NCBI RefSeq assembly: GCF_002499975.2
Contig: NZ_CP052766.1
Span: forward strand, 1,984,001-2,048,000
Origin: Alteromonas pelagimontana
GTDB lineage: Bacteria; Pseudomonadota; Gammaproteobacteria; Enterobacterales; Alteromonadaceae
DNA length: 64,000 nucleotides
Direction of reading: 5' to 3'
Shown: positions 1 through 10,616 of the stretch, one piece after another
Numbering within the stretch: the first letter of the stretch is position 1
How the letters are laid out: every line of letters begins with the position of its first letter
Position numbers and translations under genes: made by a program
The notes under the pieces: model-generated
What the model was told of the DNA's origin: nothing
Seen by the model: the letters and a program-made list of their open reading frames with translations, nothing else
The model's database searches: none

Positions 1-2
1 CG

Positions 3-971
3 CTTTTAAATAATCAGTATTGCTTTACTGACAAGCAGTCGTTGCAAAACCTCCCTAATATTTTAAGCACATTGCCACAGCTTCCCATGTACCTGCCTGC
101 TGATAAGAACTTCGAACGTAAATTCGTAGATCCGAATGCAAATCTCGTTACAGCACTAACTGACTCTCAAGCTGCGTCATTATTAGGTATATCCGCAAAG
201 GAATTAAATGAGGTTTCCCAACAATTCCTGCTGCCTGTAGGAAAGATAAGTAGGTCTTCTGTATACCAGTTAAAACACCTTGATGCGTTCACTGCTCTAC
301 TTCTTGAAAAAGTCAGGTTTACCAACCGCCAAAGCGATGCGATTTCAATAACAGCGATTTCCAGTATTTCACATAAATTCTTGTTCAATTATGGTGAAGC
401 GCTAAAACTTATTCTGGATAACGACCTTCCACTTCAAAGTGATAGAAAGAGTCCTATATTCAAAGATATAACCGTAAGTAAAACCGCCCTCTTGGAACTT
501 CTTCACTGTAATGAAGCTAAGCAATTTACTCGCTCGCTCTCACCGTCCGAGCTGGCAACATACTTCTGCGTTGATACATTGAAGATAAGAATGATGGCCG
601 ACCTATTTGGCTGGCAGCGCATTATAGAGACTAGGAACAGCTACCGATTTTCTCCTGATGAAATTTGGAGATTTGTTAGCAACTATGTGCTACTCGATAG
701 GTGGTGTAGTTTTCAACTTTATGGACACCTTACTCTCCACAGATACCTTAAAAACATAGGCTTCAAGCCTCTCGATAGTCCAGCCGATAACAAGTCCAAG
801 TTGTACATATACAAAAAATCCGACAGCCTAGTTAAAGCAATCACTCAATTTGAAAAAGAATGGCACAGATTTGAGGCTCCAAGATCACTAAAATATCTTT
901 ACCAGACTAAGAAGCCAGCGATCTTATCCACGTCTGCGCTAGAGCAGTTTCAACAGCGCTGCAAGTTCTGA
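3..971 (+). CDS. unrecognised protein, 3' part; possibly a transposon accessory (TniQ-like) protein
   Basis: The frame is open to the left edge, so the start lies outside the window; TTG at 42 is the first start-like codon but need not be real. At least 320 codons are visible. The visible part is soluble with no signal peptide. A stretch near codons 52-70, beginning LTDSQAASLLGIS, reads like a helix-turn-helix, which suggests DNA binding. A hairpin terminator follows directly, so this is the last gene of its unit. The downstream DNA carries degenerate repeats that could be a transposon end, so a TniQ-like role was considered, but no diagnostic zinc finger is visible here. Function unknown. 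Confidence 0.5.
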   Translation, partial: LLNNQYCFTDKQSLQNLPNILSTLPQLPMYLPADKNFERKFVDPNANLVTALTDSQAASLLGISAKELNEVSQQFLLPVGKISRSSVYQLKHLDAFTALLLEKVRFTNRQSDAISITAISSISHKFLFNYGEALKLILDNDLPLQSDRKSPIFKDITVSKTALLELLHCNEAKQFTRSLSPSELATYFCVDTLKIRMMADLFGWQRIIETRNSYRFSPDEIWRFVSNYVLLDRWCSFQLYGHLTLHRYLKNIGFKPLDSPADNKSKLYIYKKSDSLVKAITQFEKEWHRFEAPRSLKYLYQTKKPAILSTSALEQFQQRCKF

Positions 972-1719
972 ATAGAAAAGTAATAATTCACTTCTTCCTG
1001 CTGAAGGCTGCATGATGAACCATGCGGCCTTCATCTACTTTTTGCCAACAAAAAATATTGAAACCTTCGTGGTTTTTCTATAGCTTGATCAAATTGCCCA
1101 CAAGCGGCCTTAGTTATTACTAACTGAAATGACTAGCGTTTTTCTCCCGGTTTAACGCTATCGTAGAATTTTTGCGTCCGGTTTAGCGTTTAGCTGGAAT
1201 CCGCATAAAGTTTTTCTGGAATACTCCTTTCTAGCTCAACAAATTCGACAGTGGGAATTCACTCGTAAACTGGAACCCACATTTGCGAGTACAGGGGCGT
1301 GTTTATTATAAATATCAATGTCTTCGAGGCCAAACCCACTGGTTATCTGTAAACGCGACATCCTATATAGAAAAAGCGAACAAAGCACGGAAGTAACGGT
1401 AACTACATTCGCTGCCGTGACAAGGCAAACAGTTTTCTTATAACAGTTATGACTGTTCCGAATTCTGGCCTTGGTGATATTTTATCTTTTCTACGGCGTT
1501 GCTGTCGTTGTGCTGGCTTTTCGACCCACCTTACTTCTACGTTGAGAAACAGCGCCTTTGCGAGATTTGGACCAGGGGCAGCGTCGTCACTACGCTGCTT
1601 AGCAGCATGGACGTCGCCTAGATTGAATAGCAAATTCACCCATTGATACAACATACACTGGTATTTCTGCAGTTCGAAAAGTAAAATCTGCGCACATTTG
1701 GTTCTTTCGCTTGATAACT
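972..1719. other. gene-poor intergenic stretch with degenerate repeats
   Basis: About 750 nt without a convincing gene. After the terminator, the motif CTGGAA recurs at 1194, 1216 and 1270, each in a similar context, and CCGGTTTA occurs at 1148 and 1178. These resemble the spaced binding sites found at transposon ends, but no terminal inverted repeat could be fixed. Short frames of 65 codons (plus) and 83 codons (minus) overlap at 1403-1654 and have no ribosome binding site; neither is called as a gene. Confidence 0.4.
1003..1043 (+). terminator. rho-independent terminator
   Basis: Arms GAAGGCTGCATG and CATGCGGCCTTC pair across a 6-nt loop with one internal mismatch. A run of five T follows at 1039-1043. 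It lies about 30 nt after the stop of the first gene. Confidence 0.7.
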
Positions 1720-2190
1720 ATGCAATTTCTTCCATTCTCCCCAGAACTGGCACCTTATTTTGATAGTATTAACCGGCAGTGGATTCAGACAATGTTTACC
1801 CTGGAGCCGGTCGACGAGAAGGTAATAAGCGATCCTCAGACCTATATTATTGATAACGAAGGTTATATCTGGTTTGCTCAACATCCTGAATTCGGTATCG
1901 TCGGCACCTGCGCTTTGATGAAAAAGGATGAAGGCATTTATGAGTTGACCAAGATGGGCGTAAGCGAACATGCCCGCGGGAAAAAAATCGGTGAGCAGCT
2001 CCTGCGTCATGTGCTCGAAGAGGCTCCTAAAATCGCCTATAACACGCTGTTTTTGTTAACTAACAGCCGTTGCGAGCCAGCAATTCACCTCTACGAGAAG
2101 TTGGGATTTGCCCATGATGGTCAAATTTTGCAACAGTTTGGCGGCGGTTACGCGCGCTGTAACGTGGCCATGCGGTACTGTCGTTTCTAG
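1720..2190 (+). CDS. GNAT family N-acetyltransferase
   Basis: 156 aa, the usual length for a single GNAT domain, which moves an acetyl group from acetyl-CoA to an amine. Motif A is seen at about residues 86-97 (VSEHARGKKIGE, the R/Q-x-x-G-x-G/A type CoA-binding turn). The later segment AIHLYEKLGF is the typical C-terminal GNAT strand and helix. ATG at 1720 was chosen over the in-frame TTG at 1711. No obvious Shine-Dalgarno is present, so translation may be weak. It stands alone ahead of plsB and the substrate cannot be told. Confidence 0.8.
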   Translation: MQFLPFSPELAPYFDSINRQWIQTMFTLEPVDEKVISDPQTYIIDNEGYIWFAQHPEFGIVGTCALMKKDEGIYELTKMGVSEHARGKKIGEQLLRHVLEEAPKIAYNTLFLLTNSRCEPAIHLYEKLGFAHDGQILQQFGGGYARCNVAMRYCRF

Positions 2191-2316
2191 TATTCCCCTA
2201 AGGATACTCGATGAATATCCTTTCATTATGAACCTTTGACCTTGTGTTAGGCGTAAGGAACACTTACTCACTTATGATACACTTGGTCTGATACATTAAT
2301 ACAGGATCCTTTTTTC

Positions 2317-4764
2317 ATGTCGTGGATGCGCAAAGCGCTGCTTTCAGTGTTTCATTATCCTGTAAAATGGCTTGTCAGGGCTCACACCATTCCCGCGAAT
2401 GTCGAAACTGAGCTCGCTATTGATAAAAGCAAACCCATAATCTATTTGCTGCCGACGAACTCAGTTACGGATCAGTTGGCACTGCGCATGGCGTCGAATC
2501 AGCTGGGCCTTCCCAGCCCGACGGCATCTCTAGAACTTGCAGGACGCAGTTACCCTGCAAGTCTGTTTCTGCGTAAAACCCAACCGCTATTTAATCGGCA
2601 CGCCTCTGATACAGATATTGAATCTATCTTTACCGATTTAATCCATTTGCATCGGGATAACCCTGAACTGGATGTGCAGGTTGTGCCGGTATTCGTCTCA
2701 TGGGGACGAGCACCGGGTAAAGGTAAACCTGATATCGGCGATTTAATTACCGATAGAGCAGCGCCCAGTTGGTTGCGTAAGTTGTTTATTGTCATGTTTT
2801 TGGGACGAGATAACTTTATCAGCCTGAGTAAAGCAGTGTCGGCATCTTCAATGTCCCTTCAACATGGCAGTGATAAACTACTGGCTCACAAGCTGGCGCG
2901 CGTAGCAAGTACTCACTTTCACAGGAAGTTTCAAAGCATGACAGGACCAACGTTGCTGGAGCGACAGGAATTGTATAACGCAGTTCTAGGTTCTGACTCG
3001 GTAAAACGTGCAATGAGCGAAGAAGCCAGAGCCAAAAAAATTGCTCCCGAGGAAACCAGAAAAAGTGCATTGGGTTATGTTGATGAAATTGCTGCCGACT
3101 ACCGCGAAGGATTGATTCGGTTTGGCGACCGGTTGCTTACCCGCATCTGGAATAAAATTTATAACGGCATCAGTGTCGGACACAGCGAGCGGATTCGCGA
3201 GCTAGCGCGCAATGGCCATGAAATTATCTACGTTCCTTGCCATCGCAGTCATATGGATTATCTGCTGCTAACTTACGTAATTTATCACGAAGGCATGGTA
3301 ACGCCACATATTGCTGCCGGCATTAACCTGAATTTTTGGCCGGTAGGGAAAATATTCCGCCGTGGTGGTGCCTTCTTCCTGCGCCGCAGTTTTGCTGGCA
3401 ACAAACTATACACGGCTGTATTCAGAGAATATCTGGAACTCTTGTTCAACAAAGGCTACTCGGTTAAGTATTATCCAGAGGGCGGCCGCAGTCGCACCGG
3501 CAGGTTAATACCCCCAAAAACCGGCATGCTCGCCATGACCATGCAGGCTTTGGTAAAAGGCGTAAATCGCCCGGTGAGTATTGTGCCTGTGTACATCGGC
3601 TACGAAAATGTGATGGAAGTCAAAAGCTACCTGAAGGAACTAAAAGGCAATAGTAAAAAGAAGGAATCAACGTGGCAGGTCTTCTCTGCCATTCGTAAAC
3701 TTAAAAACTATGGTCATGGTTACGTCAATTTCGGTGAACCTATCCATTTAAACAGTTTTCTAGAAAAGTCGGTGCCGAACTGGCGGGAAACCTTACCGTC
3801 TGATCCTGAGAAAAAGCCTACCTGGCTTACTCCTACAGTGAATGATTTAGCCAATAAAGTCATGCTGGGAATAAATCGCGCAGCGGCAATGAATGGTATG
3901 GCGCTGACGTCGCTCTGCCTGTTGTCGTCGAAAACCAAAACCATGAGTGTGGCAGAACTATCTCATGCATTAGGTGATTATCTCGCCATGTTCCGTCAGG
4001 CGCCCTACAGCAAAGATGCAACGGTGCCAAATATGGACGCAGAAGATATGTTGAATGCGACGTTGAAACTCAACAGGTTCGAAATTTCTGACGACGGCTA
4101 CGGTCGCTTAGTCAGTCCGCAGGAAGCGTCAGCGGTATATCTTACCTATTACCGGAACAATATTATTCACTTATTTGCCTTACCCGGCGTCATAATGGCA
4201 AAGGTTTTTGCTCATAATTGTGCACCCAAAACAGCTGTTTTTCAGTTGGTTGCTGCCCTTTATCCTCTGCTGCAACGTGAGCTTTTCATTTATATGACAC
4301 AGGATCAGGCGCTTGCCTATACTGATCACTTGATTAAAGTGATGGTGGATCAGGGAATGCTCAAGCAGGAAGGTGACATGTTGTTGCCGCCGCCGGCAAA
4401 TGATAAGTCATTTCATTCAGCATGGTTGTTAAGCCGTTGTATGCAGGAGACTTTCCAGCGTTACGTGGTCGTGCTTACCATTATTGAGAAAGAGCGGGTA
4501 ATCAGCCGTAATCAGTTGGAAAAAGTAAGTCGTAATGTAGCAGAGCGTCTGTCGACTTTGTATGGCATGAGCTCTCCGGAATTTTATGATAAGAATGTGC
4601 TTTCCAGTTTTATATCAGCGTTAAGGGAGAACCACTGGCTGGATTCGACTTCCGACGGTAGCCTGAAATATTCGGAAGAAAGTGCAGCCTTACGTAAAGA
4701 TGTCATGGCACTCGTTTGGCCCGAAATAATCCAGCATCTTGAAAATGTTGAACTACATCAGTAA
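2317..4764 (+). CDS. plsB: glycerol-3-phosphate 1-O-acyltransferase PlsB
   Basis: 815 aa, matching the usual PlsB length. It transfers an acyl chain from acyl-ACP or acyl-CoA to position 1 of glycerol 3-phosphate, the first step of phospholipid synthesis at the inner membrane. The acyltransferase catalytic block HX4D is seen as HRSHMD at residues 309-314. The glycerol-phosphate binding block YPEGGRSRTGR starts at about residue 386, and later conserved blocks and the long C-terminal domain are present. ATG at 2317 follows CAGGAT. Monocistronic by spacing. Identity is clear from motifs, length and full collinearity. Confidence 0.97.
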   Translation: MSWMRKALLSVFHYPVKWLVRAHTIPANVETELAIDKSKPIIYLLPTNSVTDQLALRMASNQLGLPSPTASLELAGRSYPASLFLRKTQPLFNRHASDTDIESIFTDLIHLHRDNPELDVQVVPVFVSWGRAPGKGKPDIGDLITDRAAPSWLRKLFIVMFLGRDNFISLSKAVSASSMSLQHGSDKLLAHKLARVASTHFHRKFQSMTGPTLLERQELYNAVLGSDSVKRAMSEEARAKKIAPEETRKSALGYVDEIAADYREGLIRFGDRLLTRIWNKIYNGISVGHSERIRELARNGHEIIYVPCHRSHMDYLLLTYVIYHEGMVTPHIAAGINLNFWPVGKIFRRGGAFFLRRSFAGNKLYTAVFREYLELLFNKGYSVKYYPEGGRSRTGRLIPPKTGMLAMTMQALVKGVNRPVSIVPVYIGYENVMEVKSYLKELKGNSKKKESTWQVFSAIRKLKNYGHGYVNFGEPIHLNSFLEKSVPNWRETLPSDPEKKPTWLTPTVNDLANKVMLGINRAAAMNGMALTSLCLLSSKTKTMSVAELSHALGDYLAMFRQAPYSKDATVPNMDAEDMLNATLKLNRFEISDDGYGRLVSPQEASAVYLTYYRNNIIHLFALPGVIMAKVFAHNCAPKTAVFQLVAALYPLLQRELFIYMTQDQALAYTDHLIKVMVDQGMLKQEGDMLLPPPANDKSFHSAWLLSRCMQETFQRYVVVLTIIEKERVISRNQLEKVSRNVAERLSTLYGMSSPEFYDKNVLSSFISALRENHWLDSTSDGSLKYSEESAALRKDVMALVWPEIIQHLENVELHQ

Positions 4765-4850
4765 AACTACTAGCTAAAGCTGGACGTGCCAGCGGATGGG
4801 TTTCCTACTCCCAGCTTCAGTAGGCACTTGAGCAAAATTACCAAAGGACG

Positions 4851-5831
4851 ATGATGTTAAAACGGTACTCTACTTATCTGACTGCATTACTGGTTTGTCT
4901 ATTTGTTGTTACCGGCTGTGCGGCCAAAAAAACTAAGCCGTATAAGGTAAATACCTTTGCTTTAGAGTCCGGCCGCTATGGTGAGGGTTTGGCCAATGAC
5001 GGCGACAATATTTATGTGTTTGGTGGGTCGGGCAAAGGCGGCTTACTTGGCGACGTGGAAATCATCGACCCGGAAAATAAAAATATTCAGGTGCTTAAAA
5101 ATCATGTTATTCCCCGGCGATATTTTTCTGCAGTGTATGATGACAACCATTCGATTTATCTGATAGGCGGTATCTCCGGCACGGTAGAGGACGCAAAATA
5201 CGAAAGTCGTGTCGAAGTGTTTAATACCAAAACGCGAAAAGTCACGTTAGCGGCGCCGCTTCCTTATCCAACGCGCATTAATTCTGCGGTTCATCTAAAT
5301 GGTAAAATTTACGTTGTGGGCGGCAGTCATCGCGATTGGGAAACCCGCAAAATGAAACGAACCTCGCTGATGGCAGTTTATGATATTGCCACTAATCAGT
5401 GGTCGCTTGCTCCGCCGATGCCGACAGAAAAGGCCACTTATGCCGTAACTCACGATAATAAGATTTATGTGGTCGGCGGTTTCAATGGTGAAGAAGCATT
5501 AACGGCATTTGAACGTTTTGATCCTGCAACCAACGAGTGGGAAACGCTTGAACCGTTACCGTTGACGCTAAGCGCCCATTCTGCCGCTGTGTGGCAAAAC
5601 AGTTTATTCACTTTTGGCGATTACGAAGACATGGGATCTACCTATGTTTATAATTTTGAGTCGCAAAAATGGAAACAGGTTAAATTAAATTTCCAGCCCG
5701 CGCGCCACAGTAAAGCCACCACGTTGAATAACACTGTTTATGTAATAGGCGGTAACGTCGCGACCCAGGGATCTCATCTAAATTATATTCAGGTGTTTGA
5801 TAGCAAAGCACTAAAAAAAGCGGCTAAATAA
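4851..5831 (+). CDS. Kelch-repeat lipoprotein
   Basis: 326 aa. Residues 1-22 form a lipoprotein signal ending in the lipobox VTGC, so the protein should be anchored in a membrane, probably the outer one. The rest contains about five or six Kelch blades, visible as repeated IYVVGG, IYLIGG and VYVIGG strands followed by W or F about 30 residues on, giving a beta-propeller. Members of this fold include sialic acid mutarotases, but no sialic acid genes are nearby and the ligand is unknown. Two ATGs (4851, 4854) follow AAAGGA; the second has the better spacing. It converges on ilvA with a shared terminator. Confidence 0.8.
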   Translation: MMLKRYSTYLTALLVCLFVVTGCAAKKTKPYKVNTFALESGRYGEGLANDGDNIYVFGGSGKGGLLGDVEIIDPENKNIQVLKNHVIPRRYFSAVYDDNHSIYLIGGISGTVEDAKYESRVEVFNTKTRKVTLAAPLPYPTRINSAVHLNGKIYVVGGSHRDWETRKMKRTSLMAVYDIATNQWSLAPPMPTEKATYAVTHDNKIYVVGGFNGEEALTAFERFDPATNEWETLEPLPLTLSAHSAAVWQNSLFTFGDYEDMGSTYVYNFESQKWKQVKLNFQPARHSKATTLNNTVYVIGGNVATQGSHLNYIQVFDSKALKKAAK

Positions 5832-5840
5832 GCCGCTTTT
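5816..5840. terminator. bidirectional terminator between the Kelch gene and ilvA
   Basis: Arms AAAAGCGGCT and AGCCGCTTTT are perfectly complementary with a 5-nt loop. The hairpin overlaps the Kelch stop codon. A-rich and T-rich flanks let it serve both converging genes. Confidence 0.85.
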
Positions 5841-5859
5841 CTAAATGGGGAAATTGGCT

Positions 5860-7401
5860 TTATTTCTCTGAGTGGGAGAGGAAAAACTGATAAGCAGGGT
5901 CGTTAGTCACATCAGCATGTTGATACTTAAGCGCTTCAAGATGCTCATCGAATGCACTACGGCTTTCTGGTGGAATATCGAATCCCGCTAATACCAACCC
6001 TTCCGCAGCCCCGTGATTACGGTAGTGAAACAGAGTAATGTTCCAGCGTTCACCCAAGGTATTCAAGAAGTTAAGTAACGCCCCCGGATGTTCTGGAAAC
6101 TCAAATGCAAATACGGCTTCGTTTAGAATTGTGGGAGGGCGGCCGCCCACCATGTGACGTACATGCAATTTCGCCAATTCGTTATCTGAAAGGTTGAAGC
6201 AATCGTATCCCTTCTGCATCAGAGATTCGCTTAGGGCAACGAATTCGGCCTGGCCACCTTTAAGCTTTACCCCCACAAAAATGTGGGCTTCGTGTTCATT
6301 GGCGTAACGATAATTAAATTCGGTAATTGCTTTGCCGCCAATACATTCACAGAACTGCTTGAATGCACCCTGGCGCTCAGGGATCTTCACCGCGAATACA
6401 GCCTCTTTCTGCTCGCCTAGCTCACAGCGTTCAGACACGTACCGCAGCGTGTGGAAGTTAATATTTGCGCCACACAAAATACCCGCTAGCTGCTTACCCT
6501 GAAGGTTATGCTGTTTGCTGTACTTGCGAATGGCGGCTACTGACAATGCTCCCGCGGGCTCAGCAATAACGCGGGTATCATCGAATATGTCTTTTATTGC
6601 CCCACAGATTTCGTCATTGGTGACGGTAATAATTTCATCCACCAGCCGGTTACACAGACGAAAGGTTTCCTGTCCCATAATTTTCACCGCAACGCCGTCA
6701 GCAAAAATGCCAACCGATGATAACGGCACAGGCTCTCCTGCCGCCTTTGCTGCAATAAAACATGCCGACTCTTCCGACTCTACCGCCACAATGCGAATCT
6801 CGGGCTTAAGCTGCTTTAAATAAACGGCGATTCCCGCAGCAAGTCCACCACCGCCTACGGCAACAAATAAAATATCCAGATTTGGATTTTGCTCCAGCAA
6901 CTCGCGAGCTACGGTGCCTTGACCTGCAATAACATCAGGATCATCAAAAGGTGGCACGTAGGTATAGCCATGGGCTTGACTTAGCCCCTGCGCATGCTGG
7001 CTTGCCTGATCAAAGCTGGTGCCGTACAGTACGATCTGTACATCTTTACCGCCAAAGCGGCGCACTGCTTCAATTTTAATTTCGGGCGTAGTTTCCGGCA
7101 TAACAATAGTCGCTTTTATGCCTTTCATGTGCGCACCATACGCCAGCCCTTGCGCATGGTTGCCTGCCGACGCCGAAATAACGCCAGCGGCAGCCTGGGC
7201 TTCGGTTAACGAACAGATACGATTGTAAGCGCCGCGTAATTTAAATGACTTTACCGGCTGCTGATCTTCCCGCTTTAAATAAACGTCGTTACCGATTTCC
7301 TGAGAAAAGCGAGACATCAGCACCAACTCGCTGTTCACCGCGACATCGTAGACCGGCGCCAGCAGTATTTTTTTTAGATATTCGTGATCACTGACGCTCA
7401 T
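5860..7401 (-). CDS. ilvA: threonine ammonia-lyase, biosynthetic (IlvA)
   Basis: 513 aa, the long biosynthetic form. A PLP enzyme, it converts threonine to 2-oxobutanoate, the entry step of isoleucine synthesis. The PLP lysine is K54 in [15 protein letters not shown] binds cofactor or substrate, and VGGGGLAAG forms the phosphate cup. Two ACT-like regulatory domains occupy about residues 335-510, as expected for isoleucine feedback control. Its ATG overlaps the ilvD stop by 4 nt (ATGA), so the two are translationally coupled. It is the last gene of ilvEDA. Confidence 0.97.
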   Translation of the reverse strand: MSVSDHEYLKKILLAPVYDVAVNSELVLMSRFSQEIGNDVYLKREDQQPVKSFKLRGAYNRICSLTEAQAAAGVISASAGNHAQGLAYGAHMKGIKATIVMPETTPEIKIEAVRRFGGKDVQIVLYGTSFDQASQHAQGLSQAHGYTYVPPFDDPDVIAGQGTVARELLEQNPNLDILFVAVGGGGLAAGIAVYLKQLKPEIRIVAVESEESACFIAAKAAGEPVPLSSVGIFADGVAVKIMGQETFRLCNRLVDEIITVTNDEICGAIKDIFDDTRVIAEPAGALSVAAIRKYSKQHNLQGKQLAGILCGANINFHTLRYVSERCELGEQKEAVFAVKIPERQGAFKQFCECIGGKAITEFNYRYANEHEAHIFVGVKLKGGQAEFVALSESLMQKGYDCFNLSDNELAKLHVRHMVGGRPPTILNEAVFAFEFPEHPGALLNFLNTLGERWNITLFHYRNHGAAEGLVLAGFDIPPESRSAFDEHLEALKYQHADVTNDPAYQFFLSHSEK

Positions 7402-9248
7402 ATATCTTCCAGTTTGGATGCGTCTCTCACCGCGCCTTTATCGGCGCTAGTGGCAAGCATGGCAAACGTTTTTAAAGACAACGACACTTCGCGCTTACGG
7501 TTAACCGGGCGCCAGGGCTTGGCGCTGCTTTCCATGGCTTCACGGCGTTTGGCTAATTCAGCATCATCAATATCGATATTGATGGTGCGGTTAGGAATAT
7601 CGATGATAATGGTGTCACCATCAGCTACCAGCGCGATGCCGCCGCCGCTGGCCGCTTCCGGGGAACAATGACCGATGGAAAGGCCGCTGGTGCCGCCAGA
7701 AAACCGTCCGTCAGTGATCAAGGCACAAGATTTACCTAACCCTTTCGATTTAAGATAGGAAGTGGGGTAAAGCATTTCCTGCATCCCTGGTCCGCCGCGC
7801 GGGCCTTCGTAACGAATAATTACCGCATCACCGGCTTTTACATCGCCATGCAATATACCTGCAACCGCGTCATCCTGGCTTTCATAAATTTTAGCTGTAC
7901 CGGTAAATTTAAGAATTGATTCATCCACCCCGGCAGTTTTCACAATACAACCGTCCACTGCCAGGTTACCGTATAGCACGGCAAGTCCACCTTCCTGGCT
8001 ATAAGCGTGCTCTACACTACGGATACAGCCATTTTGCCGATCGCTATCCGCATCTGGCCAGCGACAATCTTGACTAAACGCCTGGGTGGTGCGAATTCCG
8101 GCTGGGCCAGCGCGATAGAATAAATCGGCGTTGTCATTGTTGCCTTCGCTAATATCCCACTGTGAAATGACATCGGCTATCGTACCACCAAGCACATGAT
8201 GCGTATCCCCGTGCAGTAAACCGCCTTTGTTTAACTCGTTGAGAATACCCATTACTCCACCCGCGCGATGAACGTCTTCCATGTGATATTTAGGAGTAGA
8301 AGGCGCCACTTTGCATAAATGCGGCACTTTGCGGGACAGCCTGTCGATATCCGCCATAGAAAATGGCACTTCACCTTCCATCGCTGCGGCCAATAAATGC
8401 AATATGGTATTGGTAGACCCGCCCATGGCAATGTCTAAACTCATAGCATTTTCGAATGCTTTAAAATTGGCAATATTGCGGGGAAGCGCCGAGGCATCAT
8501 CATCGCCATACCAGCGCTTACACAATTCCACCACCAACTTCCCAGCATCCTTGAACAGTCGTTCCCGATCTGCATGCGTGGCCAGCATGGAGCCGTTCCC
8601 CGGTAAAGATAGCCCCAGCGCTTCGGTTAAGCAGTTCATGGAATTGGCGGTAAACATGCCTGAACATGAGCCACAGGTGGGGCAGGCGGAACGTTCGATT
8701 TCGTTGGTATCGTCGTCGCTTACTTTGTCGTCAGCTGCCGCTACCATGGCATCGACTAAATCCAGTTTAATAATTTGGTCAGAAAGCTTGGTTTTACCGG
8801 CTTCCATAGGGCCGCCGGAAACAAATACCACTGGGATATTCAGGCGCATGGCTGCCATTAACATACCCGGCGTAATTTTATCGCAGTTTGAAATACACAC
8901 AATGGCGTCGGCACAATGAGCGTTGACCATATACTCCACAGAATCTGCGATAATTTCCCGCGACGGCAGGCTGTAAAGCATGCCACTGTGGCCCATTGCA
9001 ATGCCATCGTCTACAGCGATGGTGTTAAATTCTTTAGCAACACCACCTGCTTCTTCCACACTGCGGGCTACCAGTTGCCCCATATCCTTAAGATGCACAT
9101 GCCCAGGCACAAACTGCGTAAAGGAGTTAGCAACAGCAATAATGGGCTTGCCAAAATCGGAGTCTTTCATGCCGGTGGCTCGCCAGAGCGCACGAGCGCC
9201 TGCCATGTTTCTTCCTTGGGTTGTCGTTGCAGATCGTAACTTGGGCAT
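7398..9248 (-). CDS. ilvD: dihydroxy-acid dehydratase (IlvD)
   Basis: 616 aa, full length. An iron-sulfur enzyme, it dehydrates 2,3-dihydroxy-isovalerate and its methylvalerate homologue to the 2-oxo acids of valine and isoleucine synthesis. Cluster cysteines are visible at C122 (CISNCDK) and C195 ([11 protein letters not shown]). [14 protein letters not shown] near the C-terminus is the family signature. The start ATG lies 19 nt after the ilvE stop and the end overlaps ilvA by 4 nt. Confidence 0.98.
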   Translation of the reverse strand: MPKLRSATTTQGRNMAGARALWRATGMKDSDFGKPIIAVANSFTQFVPGHVHLKDMGQLVARSVEEAGGVAKEFNTIAVDDGIAMGHSGMLYSLPSREIIADSVEYMVNAHCADAIVCISNCDKITPGMLMAAMRLNIPVVFVSGGPMEAGKTKLSDQIIKLDLVDAMVAAADDKVSDDDTNEIERSACPTCGSCSGMFTANSMNCLTEALGLSLPGNGSMLATHADRERLFKDAGKLVVELCKRWYGDDDASALPRNIANFKAFENAMSLDIAMGGSTNTILHLLAAAMEGEVPFSMADIDRLSRKVPHLCKVAPSTPKYHMEDVHRAGGVMGILNELNKGGLLHGDTHHVLGGTIADVISQWDISEGNNDNADLFYRAGPAGIRTTQAFSQDCRWPDADSDRQNGCIRSVEHAYSQEGGLAVLYGNLAVDGCIVKTAGVDESILKFTGTAKIYESQDDAVAGILHGDVKAGDAVIIRYEGPRGGPGMQEMLYPTSYLKSKGLGKSCALITDGRFSGGTSGLSIGHCSPEAASGGGIALVADGDTIIIDIPNRTINIDIDDAELAKRREAMESSAKPWRPVNRKREVSLSLKTFAMLATSADKGAVRDASKLEDI

Positions 9249-9267
9249 AGTAGTTCCAGGTTTAAGG

Positions 9268-10200
9268 TTATTGATACACTGGCGTTAACCAGTTCCATTT
9301 ATCTTCGGTAGTGCCGTTAAACAAACCAAAGAACATTTCCTGCACATCTTGTGTGATAGGACCGCGTCCACCAGCGCCAACTTGAATTCCGTCAACGCTA
9401 CGCACGGGTGTGACTTCAGCAGCTGTGCCACACATAAAGACTTCATCCGCCAGATACATAGCTTCGCGGGCAATATTCTCTTCGCGCACTTCGTATCCTT
9501 TATCTCTAAGTAACGTCATAACGGTGTCGCGGGTAATTCCCGGTAAGATAGCTGCTGTTTTAGGTGTGGTCGTTACCACGCCGTTGCGAATGATAAAAAT
9601 GTTTTCCCCGGCGCCTTCACTGATAAAGCCATTGCGATCTAACGCTATGCCTTCACCATAGCCGTGGCGGCGTGCTTCCATGGAAATAAGCTGAGAAGAC
9701 AAGTAATTGCCACCCGCTTTGGCGCCGGTTGGCATGGTGTTCGCCGCCAACCGGTTCCATGAAGAAATTCCAGCGTCTACGCCGTTTTGCAAGGCTTCTT
9801 CACCTAAATAAGCGCCCCATTCAAACGCAGCGATAGTAAGTTCTGTTTCTTGTCCAAAAGGCACTGCTAAGCCCATTCCAATATCGCCGTAATAGGCGAT
9901 CGGGCGGATATAAGCAGATTTAAGATTATTCTTTCGAATGATGTCCAGCGTAGCGTTATTTACCTGCTCCAGCGTGTAGGGAATAGTCATCCGGTAAATT
10001 TTCGCCGAATCAAACAAACGTTGATTGTGCTCATTTAAGCGAAAAACGCAGGTGCCTTTATCTGTGGTGTTATATGCGCGCACGCCTTCGAATACCGACG
10101 AACCGTAATGAATCGCGTGAGTCATCACGTGGACGGTAGCGTCTTTCCACGGAATGATATTACCGTTAAACCAGATAAATTCAGCAGGTTGCTTAGCCAT
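9268..10200 (-). CDS. ilvE: branched-chain-amino-acid transaminase (IlvE)
   Basis: 310 aa, class IV PLP aminotransferase making valine, leucine and isoleucine from their 2-oxo acids. The PLP lysine is K161 in [15 protein letters not shown] near residue 41 and EGAGENIF are also family hallmarks. The longest frame begins at a TTG at 10215, but the ATG at 10200 is preceded by AAAGGA at good spacing and matches the family start, so it is used here. First gene of ilvE-ilvD-ilvA; no ilvG or ilvM lies next to it, unlike the enterobacterial ilvGMEDA operon. Confidence 0.97.
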   Translation of the reverse strand: MAKQPAEFIWFNGNIIPWKDATVHVMTHAIHYGSSVFEGVRAYNTTDKGTCVFRLNEHNQRLFDSAKIYRMTIPYTLEQVNNATLDIIRKNNLKSAYIRPIAYYGDIGMGLAVPFGQETELTIAAFEWGAYLGEEALQNGVDAGISSWNRLAANTMPTGAKAGGNYLSSQLISMEARRHGYGEGIALDRNGFISEGAGENIFIIRNGVVTTTPKTAAILPGITRDTVMTLLRDKGYEVREENIAREAMYLADEVFMCGTAAEVTPVRSVDGIQVGAGGRGPITQDVQEMFFGLFNGTTEDKWNWLTPVYQ

Positions 10201-10616
10201 GTTTAATCCTTTCAAAGTGGGTGATGCTTACCCTACGCCGCTAATTCGGCACTGTTAATAACCGTGAGGTTGTACAATACGAATAATACATGACCGGGCA
10301 GGTCCACCCAATACACATGTTACGAAGATCACGCGATCGGATAATTATTTTTACAGCGCCGTAAGAATCGACGGCATTGCATACCCAAGTGAATATCCGC
10401 TGTTTAGCGTCAACGAGAAAAGCTCGCACAGCAACACCGCCGTGGAGGACTAGAAACAAATTTTGAGGATGTTCGGATTAGGCAGCTTACGGTTGGCTGA
10501 CCGTCAAATTGCCTTGGTTTGAAGAAATAGCATGAAACCCCGACCAGGATCAAGTAATTTGCACTCCATAGAAAAAATTTCCCAAGGTCAACAGGCCCGA
10601 ATGAGAGAGTTGTAAA
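10201..10616. other. divergent intergenic region between ilvE and the TRIC gene
   Basis: About 415 nt holding the leaders of two divergent genes. A small hairpin (GCCGT/ACGGC, 10358-10375) is present, but no terminator-antiterminator pair or convincing leader peptide rich in Ile, Leu or Val was seen, so attenuation is not supported. The frames of 72 and 74 codons here have no coding features. Confidence 0.4.
10283..10311 (-). promoter_or_regulatory. candidate sigma-70 promoter for ilvEDA
   Basis: On the minus strand TTGGGT and TATTAT are separated by 17 nt, about 80 nt ahead of the ilvE start. The -35 box is only partly consensus. Pattern match only. Confidence 0.3.

Noticed and set aside
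1403..1654. Overlapping 83- and 65-codon frames on opposite strands
   Set aside because: No ribosome binding site, no motif, and both strands open over the same DNA, as expected by chance in this composition.
1636..1660. TTGATACAAC resembling the end of Tn7-like CRISPR transposons
   Set aside because: The internal repeats of those ends are missing, the orientation would place the element over plsB, and no cas or tns genes follow.
8311..8919. 202-codon frame on the plus strand opposite ilvD
   Set aside because: It is antisense to a well-conserved ilvD and has no recognisable domain; a by-product of codon use.
10201..10616. Attenuator ahead of ilvE
   Set aside because: No leader peptide rich in Ile, Leu or Val and no terminator hairpin with a T run on the minus strand.
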